38,073 nt of DNA, taken from assembly GCA_023512415.1 (NCBI GenBank), contig JAILZQ010000009.1:1-38073 (forward strand). The letters run 5' to 3'. Position 1 is the stretch's first letter. Each line of letters starts with the position of its first letter. Under the pieces are notes generated by a model, which was not told where the DNA came from, did no database searches, and was given only the letters and a program-made list of their open reading frames with translations. A program made the position numbers and the translations under genes. Of the stretch, positions 8,869-16,650 are shown one piece after another. This DNA is from Geminicoccaceae bacterium (GTDB lineage Bacteria > Pseudomonadota > Alphaproteobacteria > Geminicoccales > Geminicoccaceae).

Positions 8869-9746
8869 CGGTCCGATCTCCCGAGGGCGAGCATCTCGTC
8901 GCAGTAGGCGGTGTCGGAGCACTGGAAGACGCGCCGGCCGGCCGCATCGAAGAACTCGTCCAGAAAGCTCGTCGTCGAGCCGCAGCGGGCGCAAGCTCGT
9001 CTACGGCCGGTGGCCGGGTTGGTGAAGTCCTCGACGCGGAACGGAACATCCTCGAAGGTCAAGGGCTCGGCATCGGTGTTCGGCGGAACCGCGTAGATTT
9101 TCTTCTCACGTCCGGCGGCGAAAAGATAGAGGCAGGCCGCCCGGTGCAACTTCGGTACGTCGAACCGCGGGATCGGTGACGGGTCGATCACGTAATGACC
9201 GGCGATCCGCGTCGGATAACGGTGTGAGAGCGTGATTTCGGAAAAGGTCACCATGTCTTCGTAGAGTTTGACCCACAGCTTGGCATAGTCGGCGCGGCCG
9301 TGCATGAGGCGACGCTTCGCTTCGTTCGGCTCGACCACGACGAGGGGATCCGGATAGGGAACCTGAAGCACGAGGATCTGGTCCGCGCGCAGCGGGACCT
9401 CCGGGATCCGGTGGCGGGTCTGGATGAGCGTAGCCTCTTGCGTGCGCCGGGTTTCGCGGACCCCCGGGCAGGTCGAGAGGAAGAAGCGCCGCAGATTGGC
9501 GGCGTTCACGCTGTCGTCCGAGCCCTGGTCGATGACTTTGACGACCTCCTCGGGTCCGATCAGCGCGAGCGTCACTTGCAGTGCACCGGTCCCGAACCCG
9601 CGCGCGATCGGCAGCTCGCGCGAGGCGTAGGGAACTTGGTGGCCGGGAATACAGACCGCCTTGAAGATCGCCCGACGGAGTTCGCGTTTGGCGTCCTCGT
9701 CGAGATAGCCGAAACCGTGGCCGACGACGGGGGTGCTCGGGTTCAC
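8865..9746 (-). CDS. phnJ: PhnJ, alpha-D-ribose 1-methylphosphonate 5-phosphate C-P lyase
   Basis: 293 residues from a GTG at 9746 overlapping the phnI stop (GTGA). This start yields the N-terminal PhnJ pattern GYLDEDAKRELRRAIFKAV. PhnJ is the radical-SAM-type enzyme that breaks the carbon-phosphorus bond. The key cysteines are present with near-standard spacing: CARC (Cys252, Cys255), Cys276, then Cys282 five residues further on within CSDTAYC, matching the Fe-S ligands and thiyl-radical cysteine known in the E. coli enzyme. Other signatures are KVIDQGSDDS, IQTRHRIPE and DPSPIPRFD. It is about 12 residues longer than the E. coli protein. Confidence 0.97.
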   Translation of the reverse strand: MNPSTPVVGHGFGYLDEDAKRELRRAIFKAVCIPGHQVPYASRELPIARGFGTGALQVTLALIGPEEVVKVIDQGSDDSVNAANLRRFFLSTCPGVRETRRTQEATLIQTRHRIPEVPLRADQILVLQVPYPDPLVVVEPNEAKRRLMHGRADYAKLWVKLYEDMVTFSEITLSHRYPTRIAGHYVIDPSPIPRFDVPKLHRAACLYLFAAGREKKIYAVPPNTDAEPLTFEDVPFRVEDFTNPATGRRRACARCGSTTSFLDEFFDAAGRRVFQCSDTAYCDEMLALGRSDR

Positions 9747-10843
9747 GTTCGAAGCTCCACTCCGGCTTTGCTCCGAGCTGCGCGCAGCCGGTCGAGGTCC
9801 GACTGGAACGTCACGTAATGCGGCATCTTGTAGTGGATGCAGAAACCTTGGGATTCGATGCCGTCGACGTGCAGCAGGACGAAATCGGGGTCTTCCGAGG
9901 GGTTTTTCGGGCCGCCGGCGGCTGCGGCCGCACTCATCGCCCGGTCGAGCACCGCCATGGCGATCGCCTTGACTTCGTTGTGACCGAGGCAGGCGCCGTA
10001 GCCCACCGTGAACCGCGGCGGGCCGTCGTCCTCGCCGGTGAACATCGCGACGATCTCGCATTCGGTGACGAGCACCTCGCCGACCTCGATCGGCTCGCCG
10101 GTCACGGGGTGCGGGAGCTCGACCGGGAGGTAGCCCACCCGCAGCTCGCCCACGGTCGGATGGATGTCGCCGTAGCCGCGCATGTTGGAGTAGGCGAGTG
10201 CCAAGAGCCCGCCGGTTTCTCCGCGCGCCATGATCGCGAGAGCCGCCGAGCGGGGAACGGGAAAAACCAGCGGCTCGCGTGTGATGTCGAAGGCTCGTTC
10301 CGCCCTCGGCTCGAGGGGCGGGACCAGTCCCTCCGCGCGGAGCCGGTCGAGGATCTTGGGGGCGGTCGATGCGGGCACCGCATTCGGTCGCTCGGCGAGC
10401 CATCCGGCAAGGATCCGCTCGAGCGCTCCGTCCTCCTCGTCGAGGAGCTCGAAGCGGAACAGCCGGTGCAGATAATCGGGGGTGGCGCCGAGCATCTGGC
10501 CACCCGGCACGTCTTTGAACGCCGCGGAGATCCGCCGGACGAGCCGCATCCGCTCGGTATCGAGAGGGGCGGTCTCGCCGAGCCGGGGCCGGGTCGAGCG
10601 ATAGGCCCGCAAATAGAGTGCCGCCTCGAGAGGGTCGCCGAGCGCCTGCTTGACGGCCAGCGAGACCAGGCGCGGGTCGGCGAGCCCGCCCTCGGACATC
10701 ACCCGGCCGTGGAGGAAATGCAGCTGATGCTCGATCTGCTTCGGGTCGAGGGGCGGCCCGCCCCCCGCTGCGCGCAGGAGCTCCAGCGCGCGGGCAGCTT
10801 CGGCGATCGCCTCGGCTCCGCCCTTGACCGCGACGTAGCTCAT
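9743..10843 (-). CDS. phnI: PhnI, C-P lyase core subunit
   Basis: 366 residues from the ATG at 10843, which overlaps the phnH stop (ATGA). The frame runs open upstream but is not protein-like there. The start MSYVAVKGGAEAI is the standard PhnI N-terminus. The motif QIEHQLHFLHGRVMSEGG and the C-terminal HVDGIESQGFCIHYKMPHYV stretch are family hallmarks. PhnI is the nucleosidase-like subunit that exchanges the adenine of ATP for phosphonate in the presence of PhnG, PhnH and PhnL. Length is close to E. coli PhnI. Confidence 0.96.
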   Translation of the reverse strand: MSYVAVKGGAEAIAEAARALELLRAAGGGPPLDPKQIEHQLHFLHGRVMSEGGLADPRLVSLAVKQALGDPLEAALYLRAYRSTRPRLGETAPLDTERMRLVRRISAAFKDVPGGQMLGATPDYLHRLFRFELLDEEDGALERILAGWLAERPNAVPASTAPKILDRLRAEGLVPPLEPRAERAFDITREPLVFPVPRSAALAIMARGETGGLLALAYSNMRGYGDIHPTVGELRVGYLPVELPHPVTGEPIEVGEVLVTECEIVAMFTGEDDGPPRFTVGYGACLGHNEVKAIAMAVLDRAMSAAAAAGGPKNPSEDPDFVLLHVDGIESQGFCIHYKMPHYVTFQSDLDRLRAARSKAGVELRT

Positions 10844-11400
10844 CGGTGTTCCTCGATCCGGGTGGTGCGCGGGAGCACGGCAACCCGCTCCCGATCGGCG
10901 AGCACGACATCGACACCGCGCGGGAAGAACGCGCACCAGCCGCACCGCGCGGTGAGCCAAGACGGATCGAGACCCGCCACGGCCAAGCTTCGGGACCCTT
11001 CGATTCCGGGGCCGGAAAGGTGGAGCGATCGACCGCAGCCGACGCCTTCGACCCGCAGCACGAGCGTCGCGCCGCGTTCCGGTTCTTCGAGCGTACCGAG
11101 GGCCGGGACGAAGCCGGCCGGGACGGGCCGCCGACCGTCGCGCAAAAGCCAAGCCGCGCGGTCGGGCTCCTCGGATCGGGCGGGCAAGAAGGCCCGGTCG
11201 CGCGTGCCGAGGAGGCCGTCGGGGTCGGCGAAGCTCACCGCCCGGTCCACGAACACGGAGAGAACGACCAGCCAAGCCGGCGCACCGGCTGCGAGCCCGG
11301 AGAGCTCGGCAACCGTACCGGGTCGCGCCGTAGCGTCGAGCAGCCTCCGGAACACCCGTTGCCGGCAGGCCGGGGAAAAGACCGCGGGAACCTCGATCAA
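10840..11400 (-). CDS. phnH: PhnH, C-P lyase core subunit
   Basis: 186 residues from a TTG at 11400 overlapping the phnG stop (TTGA). This start was chosen because the protein then begins just before the family motif FSPACRQRVFRRLLDATARPG and matches the usual length of about 190 residues. Upstream codons of the same frame lie inside phnG and look like shadow sequence. Further PhnH-like features are RGPG-type glycine turns near GPGIEGSRSL and the C-terminal WCAFFPRGVDVVLADRERVAVLPRTT. PhnH is a structural subunit of the PhnGHIJ complex. Confidence 0.94.
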   Translation of the reverse strand: MIEVPAVFSPACRQRVFRRLLDATARPGTVAELSGLAAGAPAWLVVLSVFVDRAVSFADPDGLLGTRDRAFLPARSEEPDRAAWLLRDGRRPVPAGFVPALGTLEEPERGATLVLRVEGVGCGRSLHLSGPGIEGSRSLAVAGLDPSWLTARCGWCAFFPRGVDVVLADRERVAVLPRTTRIEEHR

Positions 11401-11891
11401 GCTTCCTCTCCCGCGAACTCCGAAAAGGCTCGGAAGTCGACCCGGGTTCGCGCGAGGAGCGTGGTCCGTCGTTCCTCGATCTCGGCCGCTCGTCGAGCGC
11501 CTGCCTGTAAAAGCGCGACCGCGTCCTCCCATCCGGGGAGGGCGTGCGCGAGCGCGGCGTCGAGCAAGGCGACGGCGCGTGCCAGGTCCAGATCCTCGTT
11601 CTGCACGATCGCACCACCCTCGCCGATCCGACCGTCCGCCGTGCTCACCCGCAAGGCGACGCGAGCGGCCGGCATCTCGCCGAGATGGAACGGTACACCA
11701 CCGACGCCGTCACGGACCGCGATCAACACCAACCCCGATTCCGGGGGGGCGAGCGGTTCGATCCGGACACGGGCGGCGATGGCCTTCGCGGTCGCCGAAA
11801 CCGCCTCGCGATCGACCAAGGAGAACAATCGGCTCCAGCTCGAACGAGCCGGTAAATCCGAGAGCGGCTGGTCGGTGCGAGAGGTGGTCAC
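11397..11891 (-). CDS. phnG: PhnG, C-P lyase core subunit
   Basis: 164 residues; the start overlaps the phnE stop (ATGA, 11888-11891). It carries the PhnG pattern: WSRLFSLVDREAV near the N-terminus, GEMPAARVALRV in the middle and the C-terminal region EIEERRTTLLARTRVDF. PhnG is part of the PhnGHIJ core. It is somewhat longer than the roughly 150-residue E. coli protein at its N-terminus. As the first catalytic gene after the transporter genes, it shows that import and cleavage are co-transcribed here. Confidence 0.94.
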   Translation of the reverse strand: MTTSRTDQPLSDLPARSSWSRLFSLVDREAVSATAKAIAARVRIEPLAPPESGLVLIAVRDGVGGVPFHLGEMPAARVALRVSTADGRIGEGGAIVQNEDLDLARAVALLDAALAHALPGWEDAVALLQAGARRAAEIEERRTTLLARTRVDFRAFSEFAGEEA

Positions 11892-12904
11892 AGGAGCCTC
11901 GCGCGCAGTCGTGCGGAAAGCTGGTCGAGCAAGAAAACCGTCACGAAGATAACGACTAAAATCGTGCCCACATGATCGTATTCGAAAAGATCGTAGCGCC
12001 CTTTGAGTTCTTGGCCGATCCCGCCGGCGCCGACCAAACCCACCACCGTGGCCATCCGAACGTTGCGATCGAGGATGTAGAGAGTATAAGCGACGTAAGA
12101 CGGTGCGACTTGCGGTAGCACGGCCGACCGCAACACGCGCAATTTCGAGGCGCCGAGCGCCAGCAACGCCTCCTGCGGTTTTTTGTCCGCTGCCTCGATG
12201 TCTTCGGCGTAGAACTTACCGAGGAAACCGGCCGCGTGCAGGCCGAGCGCCAGGATCCCGGCGATCGGGCCGAAGCCGAAGGCCAAGACGAGGAACAAGG
12301 CCGAGACGAGTTCGGGGATCGCCCGCAGGAAGCTCACCAAGCCTCGAGCGGCCAGATAGACCGAGCGATGGGGCGTGTAATTGGCGGCGGCCAGGATCGC
12401 GAGTGGGGCACTCAGGAGCACCGAGAGGATCGTCGCCCAGAGCGCGATCTCGAGTGTCTCCAGCATTTTCCCGAGGACACGCAGGAGGTAGCCAAAGGGT
12501 TCGACGAGGTACTCCTTGGTTTCGACGATCGGGACGAGTTGCAACGTTTGGCGGTCGAGCTCGTAGCGGGTCGTCTCGACCCGCTCGATCCGGGCGAGCC
12601 AAGGAAGATTCTCGCGGTCGATCTCCGAAAGTCGGGCGAGCTCACGCCGCTCTTCGACGGCGATCGGGAACAAGCTCTGGATCATGCGACCGAGGCCGCG
12701 GCCGACCTGGCTCTCCTCGGCGAGGCCGAGCTGGGCGAGGATGGCCTCACCGGTGAGCGCGGTGAACCGATCGAGCTCGACCCGTTGGCCGGAGAGGATC
12801 AAGCAGAAGCCCACCACCAGGACCGCGAGCGCCGTCCGCCAGTCGTAAGGCGGGTCGAGCCGGGCGGCCGTGTCGCGGAACCGGGGTCGGATGGCGCGGA
12901 TCAC
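11888..12904 (-). CDS. phnE: PhnE, phosphonate ABC transporter permease with enlarged N-terminal periplasmic loop
   Basis: 338 residues, longer than the roughly 260 usual for PhnE. One membrane helix (about 24-40) is followed by some 100 mostly charged residues, then the standard BPD_transp_1 core: helices from about 148 onward, an EAA loop EALLALGASKLRVLRSAVLPQ (245-265) and the PhnE-typical YILDRNVRMATVVGLVGAGGIG. It forms the inner-membrane channel for phosphonates with the PhnC ATPase. The start at 12904 lies 3 bases after the phnC stop. The extra segment between the first and second helices should face the periplasm; what it does is unknown. Confidence 0.93.
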   Translation of the reverse strand: MIRAIRPRFRDTAARLDPPYDWRTALAVLVVGFCLILSGQRVELDRFTALTGEAILAQLGLAEESQVGRGLGRMIQSLFPIAVEERRELARLSEIDRENLPWLARIERVETTRYELDRQTLQLVPIVETKEYLVEPFGYLLRVLGKMLETLEIALWATILSVLLSAPLAILAAANYTPHRSVYLAARGLVSFLRAIPELVSALFLVLAFGFGPIAGILALGLHAAGFLGKFYAEDIEAADKKPQEALLALGASKLRVLRSAVLPQVAPSYVAYTLYILDRNVRMATVVGLVGAGGIGQELKGRYDLFEYDHVGTILVVIFVTVFLLDQLSARLRARLL

Positions 12905-12907
12905 GGC

Positions 12908-13711
12908 TCAGGCCGCGAGCTCGAGGCGGTCGGTCGGGAAACCATGGCCGTAGATCCGGGCGAGAGCGGCGTCGTCGAGGCGTTCGGGTGGCCCGTCGAA
13001 AACGATCCGGCCGGCCCGCAGGCCCAGGATCCGGTCGGCGAAGCGCACGGCGAGCTCGGGCTGGTGCAGGCTGCACAGCACGGTCGCGCTCCGCTCGCGG
13101 GCCGCTTCGCGGAGCAGCGACAAGATGTCCTGCGCCGTGGTCGGGTCGAGGCTCGCCACGGGCTCGTCCGCGAGCAGCAGATCGGGATCGCACAAGAACG
13201 CCCGGGCGATGCCGACGCGCTGCTGCTGACCACCCGACAGCTCGCCGACCCGGCGGTGCAGGTGTTGCGGTTCGAGCCCGACGCGGAGCACCAGCGCCAC
13301 GGCTTTGTTCCGCAGAGGTTCCGGGAACCAGTGCAAGAGCGCCCGCCACGCGGGGACCTGTGCGATGGCTCCGGTGAGGACGTTGATCCCCACCGGAGCC
13401 CGCTCGACCAGGTTGAAGTGTTGGTGGACCATGGCGACACGGCGCCGGATCTCCGGCAGGGTACGGGGGCTCGAGCGCCGGCCGATGACCTCGATCGTTC
13501 CGGCGTCCGGTGCCACGAGGCCGTTGACGCAGCGCAGCAGCGTCGACTTGCCGGAGCCCGAGGGGCCGAGCAGCACGCAGAACTGGCCGCGCGGTACGGC
13601 GAAGCTCACACCGTCGAGCGCCTTGGTGCCGTCCGGGAAGGTCTTCCTGACATCGTGGAAGGCCAACACCACCCGCTCGCCGACGGTCGCCTGGTCCACC
13701 GGGGAGGTCAT
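12908..13711 (-). CDS. phnC: PhnC, phosphonate ABC transporter ATP-binding protein
   Basis: 267 residues; the ATG at 13711 overlaps the phnD stop (ATGA). The ABC ATPase motifs are complete: Walker A GPSGSGKST (49-57), Q-loop VHQHFNLVER, signature LSGGQQQR, Walker B LLLADEPVAS and H-loop CSLHQPE. The VHQHFNLV and SLDP patterns fit the phosphonate-import (PhnC) subgroup. It energises uptake by PhnD-PhnE. Internal distances match family members, with no truncation. Confidence 0.95.
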   Translation of the reverse strand: MTSPVDQATVGERVVLAFHDVRKTFPDGTKALDGVSFAVPRGQFCVLLGPSGSGKSTLLRCVNGLVAPDAGTIEVIGRRSSPRTLPEIRRRVAMVHQHFNLVERAPVGINVLTGAIAQVPAWRALLHWFPEPLRNKAVALVLRVGLEPQHLHRRVGELSGGQQQRVGIARAFLCDPDLLLADEPVASLDPTTAQDILSLLREAARERSATVLCSLHQPELAVRFADRILGLRAGRIVFDGPPERLDDAALARIYGHGFPTDRLELAA

Positions 13712-14640
13712 TGGCTGGCCGCGGCCTTCTCGAGGATCGCCCGGCGCACCTCACCGCTCACTTTCGCGAGGGTGACGAGCGCCGGCTTCATCATGTCCTC
13801 GTCGATCGAGCTGTCGTAGCGGTCCACCTTCTTACCGCCGTAGCCGCGGATCTGCTCCGGGTTGACGCCGGGCATCGTGTGCACCGAACCGAACGCCGCT
13901 TTGAGCTTCGCCTTGACTTCGGCGGGGAGCTTCGTGCTCATCGCGATCGGCGGGTTCGGGATCGGGTCGGACTTGGCGAGCACCCTGAACTTGCCCGGCT
14001 CCAGGACCTTCTGGTTGACCGCCTTCTCGAAGCTGTCGAAGGACGCCGCGGCCGCGTCGACCCTGCCCTCGGCGAGCGCCTTCAAGCTGTTGGCGTGGCT
14101 GCCGGTCATCCGGATGGCGGCCAGGTCCTTGGCCGGGTCGAGACCGGCGGCGAGCAACATCGCCACCGGGTAGACGAAGCTCGAGGTCGAATTGGCGTCG
14201 CCGAAGGCCACGGTCTTGCCCTCGAGGTCGGCGAGCGAGCGAACCGGTGAGTCCGCCGGGACGAAAATGCCGGAGTAATAGACGGCTTGACCGTGATGGA
14301 CGTCGACGGCCAGGAGCTCGGCGCAACCCCGCTCGCGGGCGGGCAAATAGCTCGCCGGGCCGAACCAAGCGATCTCGGTCACGCCGGCGCAGATCGCCTC
14401 GACCACGGCACCGTAGGTCTGGCCCACTTTGATGTCGAAGTGCAGCCCGGTGGCCTTGGTCACGGCGTCGAAGAGCGGCTTGAAATCCGCCTTGGTGCCG
14501 TCCTCGGTGCCGCCGTCGGCCGGCACGAGGGTCGCGCGGAACGGTCGCGCCGGGCTGCCGTCCGGGATCTGTTGGGCCGCGAGCGGCGCGGCTAAGATGA
14601 CTGCCGCGGTCGCGGCGGCGAGTACGCTCGGAAGCTTCAT
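13708..14640 (-). CDS. phnD: PhnD, periplasmic phosphonate-binding protein
   Basis: 310 residues. A Sec signal peptide covers residues 1-22 (hydrophobic AAATAAVILAAPLAA, cut expected near LAAQ). The mature protein is a type II periplasmic binding protein of the phosphate/phosphite/phosphonate family: LVPADGGTEDGTKADFKPL near the N-terminus, FGPASYLPARERG, GKTVAFGDANSTSSFVYP and GSHANSLKALAEGRVDAAAASF are typical ligand-site segments. It delivers phosphonates to PhnE. The start overlaps the phnF stop (ATGA), so the repressor gene and binding-protein gene are translated together. Confidence 0.95.
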   Translation of the reverse strand: MKLPSVLAAATAAVILAAPLAAQQIPDGSPARPFRATLVPADGGTEDGTKADFKPLFDAVTKATGLHFDIKVGQTYGAVVEAICAGVTEIAWFGPASYLPARERGCAELLAVDVHHGQAVYYSGIFVPADSPVRSLADLEGKTVAFGDANSTSSFVYPVAMLLAAGLDPAKDLAAIRMTGSHANSLKALAEGRVDAAAASFDSFEKAVNQKVLEPGKFRVLAKSDPIPNPPIAMSTKLPAEVKAKLKAAFGSVHTMPGVNPEQIRGYGGKKVDRYDSSIDEDMMKPALVTLAKVSGEVRRAILEKAAASQ

Positions 14641-15467
14641 GGGACGATGTCTCCGGGTTGGTCTCGTTCGCTCGGGGGGAGCGGTGCCGCGACCGCGCCC
14701 GCTCCGGGCACGGCCGCAACGTCTCCGGTCGGGCGGGGGTAAGCCTCGACCAGGAGCTCGATCCGGTCACCGCGGAAGCGGGTGACCGAGTATTCGACGG
14801 GCCGACCGGTCCGCGCGCAGACGTTCACACCCTTGACACGCAGGATCGGCCGGGTTGCGGGCTGGCGCAGGAGCCGCGCGTCCTCGGGCTCGGGCAAGCG
14901 TGCCGTGACGAGGCTCGTCCGTCGCTCGAGGACGAGACCGCAGCGTTCGGCCAGGAAGGCGTGCAGCGAGCCGCCGCGATAGGTCCCGAGGACGACATCG
15001 GCTTCGGGCGGCGCGACGAAGTGGGTGATCAGACAGAGCGGCAAGTCCTTGGCGAAGCGTAGTGTCACGAGCCGGGCGAGCGGTGTGCCGGCGGCGAGTT
15101 CCAAGCGTCGGGCGACGCCGCCCTCGGCGGGCACCGCGGCGGCCGCCACGAGCACGCTCCGGCCTTCGAGGCCGGCCTCTTCGAGCCGCAAGGTGAACCG
15201 CGTCGTCCGGTCGATCGCGTAGACGAGATCCGGGCCGAGCACGCGCACGCCGCGGCCGTGTTCCCGGCGGACCAGCCCCTCGGCGACGAGCTCGTCGATC
15301 GCGCGACGAAGGGTCAGCCGGCTGACGCCGAAGGCGGCGGCGAGCTCCGCCTCGGCCGGCAAGAAGTCGTCCGGCTCGTAGCGCTCGGCGATCTCGCGCC
15401 GCAGCCGCTCGGCGATCGCCGGCCACAGCGCCGGCCCGGTGCTCCGTTCGACGGTCGTGAGGCCCAT
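14637..15467 (-). CDS. phnF: PhnF, GntR/HutC-family regulator of phosphonate genes
   Basis: 276 residues. The N-terminus is a GntR winged helix-turn-helix (FLPAEAELAAAFGVSRLTLRRAIDEL, about 35-60). It is followed by a UTRA ligand-binding domain (about 95-240) with the recurrent pattern TTRFTLRLEEAG and RVKGVNVCARTGRPVEYSVTRFRGDRIEL. A Gly/Ala/Pro-rich tail of about 30 residues extends past the usual end. PhnF proteins repress phn operons and are released by a phosphorylated ligand. GGAGG sits 5 bases before the ATG at 15467. It is the first gene of the operon, so autoregulation is likely through the dyad just upstream. Confidence 0.93.
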   Translation of the reverse strand: MGLTTVERSTGPALWPAIAERLRREIAERYEPDDFLPAEAELAAAFGVSRLTLRRAIDELVAEGLVRREHGRGVRVLGPDLVYAIDRTTRFTLRLEEAGLEGRSVLVAAAAVPAEGGVARRLELAAGTPLARLVTLRFAKDLPLCLITHFVAPPEADVVLGTYRGGSLHAFLAERCGLVLERRTSLVTARLPEPEDARLLRQPATRPILRVKGVNVCARTGRPVEYSVTRFRGDRIELLVEAYPRPTGDVAAVPGAGAVAAPLPPSERDQPGDIVP

Positions 15468-15476
15468 GTCCCCTCC

Positions 15477-15500
15477 ACTCGTCGAGATGTCTAGACGAGT
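15477..15500 (-). promoter_or_regulatory. Putative PhnF operator upstream of phnF
   Basis: ACTCGTC at 15477-15483 and its complement GACGAGT at 15494-15500 form a dyad. Its right side overlaps the perfect palindrome GTCTAGAC at 15489-15496. HutC-subfamily GntR regulators are known to bind sites built around a TCTAGAC or TATAGAC core. It lies directly upstream of the phnF Shine-Dalgarno, in the 148-base region shared with the divergent ATPase-protease genes. The symmetry is observed; PhnF binding is inferred. Confidence 0.5.
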
Positions 15501-15553
15501 TGGATGACGGCCGCGTGACGGCGGGGCGGTGGAAGTGTGACAGGCGGCCTATC

Positions 15554-15582
15554 TTGGCACCTTGATATGGCTGCGGTATCCC
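15554..15582 (+). promoter_or_regulatory. Possible promoter of the IetAS-type pair
   Basis: TTGGCA (15554-15559, 5 of 6 consensus bases) is separated by 17 bases from TATCCC (15577-15582, a weak -10), 34 bases before the ATPase start codon. The position is sensible, but the -10 match is poor. Confidence 0.3.
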
Positions 15583-15615
15583 ACCGCGTGTTTCGATTGA
15601 GCTCCCGGAAAAGCC

Positions 15616-16650
15616 ATGGCGCGCAGCGACCTTCTCGTCTCGCTCGTCCGTGCCGCCGTGGCGGGGGATCGGGCCCGGGCGCGGTCGACGGCCGAGGCGA
15701 TCGCCGCCGACGAGCGGGCCAAGAACCACCACCTGCTGGCGGAAAGGCTGCAGCAGGCTCTCTCTTCCCTCTCGGTAGGGGTGCCCGGCACAGGGGCAGG
15801 CGTGACGGGGCCAGCGGGTCGCGAGGCGATCCTGGAAATCTCGCCGCGTATTCGGCTCGACGATCTCCTGCTTTCTCTGCCGGCACGCGAAGCCGCACGC
15901 CAGCTCGTCGAAGAGCACGCGCGCGCCGACGTGCTCAGGGCTCACGGGCTCGAGCCTCGGCATCGGGTGCTGCTCTCGGGCCCGCCGGGCAACGGTAAGA
16001 CCTCGTTCGCCGAGGCGATCGCCGAAGCCCTGGCTCTGCCGCTGTTCCTCGTTCGCTACGACGTGCTCGTGGGCAGTTACCTGGGTGAGACCAACGCCCG
16101 GCTGCGCCGGCTTTTCGACTACGTTCGCACGACGCCATGCGTGCTGCTCTTCGACGAGTTCGACGCTCTCGGTAAAGAACGCGGCGACATCCATGAAACC
16201 GGCGAGATCAAGCGAGTTGTCTCGTTCCTTCTGATGCAGATCGACCAGCTACCGAGCTGGACGATCGTCATGGCGGCAACCAATCATGCCGAACTCCTCG
16301 ACCGTGCCGTCTGGCGGCGCTTTCAATACCGCCTCTCCTTTCCTGCACCGAGTGAACGGGAGGTCGCCGCGTTCCTCGACCGTATCATGAGCGCTTGGCC
16401 GAGGAAGCCGAAAGTCCCCGCGGCGCGGATCGCGGAGAGGCTCGGCGCGTTGAGTTACGCCGAGGCCAAGGACTTCTGCTTGGACGTGCGCCGACGCGAG
16501 ATCCTGGGACTGGGCGAGATCAGCGTGGACGAGGCGCTCCAGGCGGAGCTTCGGACCTGGGAGAGCCGGGTCCGATCGGAGATCCGAGATGGTGGAGGCA
16601 AGGGCGTTCCCACCGCTTCGCGTCGAGCCGGGGGAACCACGCGGGCGTGA
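15616..16650 (+). CDS. ietA: IetA-like AAA+ ATPase (ATPase/subtilase system)
   Basis: 344 residues. The first ~80 residues are helical and charged. A AAA+ core follows: Walker A GPPGNGKT at 122-129, Walker B VLLFDEFD at 176-183, sensor-1 IVMAATNH and an arginine-rich second region of homology (LLDRAVWRRFQYRLSF). A helical lid comes last. Architecture and linkage to a following S8 protease gene match IetA of the IetAS pair, described as a plasmid toxin-antitoxin system on an Agrobacterium Ti plasmid and later as an anti-phage system. In that pair the ATPase is the antitoxin or regulator. The last 62 bases overlap the protease gene. The symbol is by homology of arrangement. Confidence 0.85.
   Translation: MARSDLLVSLVRAAVAGDRARARSTAEAIAADERAKNHHLLAERLQQALSSLSVGVPGTGAGVTGPAGREAILEISPRIRLDDLLLSLPAREAARQLVEEHARADVLRAHGLEPRHRVLLSGPPGNGKTSFAEAIAEALALPLFLVRYDVLVGSYLGETNARLRRLFDYVRTTPCVLLFDEFDALGKERGDIHETGEIKRVVSFLLMQIDQLPSWTIVMAATNHAELLDRAVWRRFQYRLSFPAPSEREVAAFLDRIMSAWPRKPKVPAARIAERLGALSYAEAKDFCLDVRRREILGLGEISVDEALQAELRTWESRVRSEIRDGGGKGVPTASRRAGGTTRA

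Noticed and set aside
9818-11959. 713-residue plus-strand open frame
   Set aside because: It is antisense to phnI, phnH and phnG, whose motifs and overlapping starts are unmistakable on the other strand.
15554-15575. Possible sigma54 promoter (TGGCAC) before the IetAS-type pair
   Set aside because: The -12 GC element is at the wrong distance; the TTGGCA fits a weak sigma70 -35 better.
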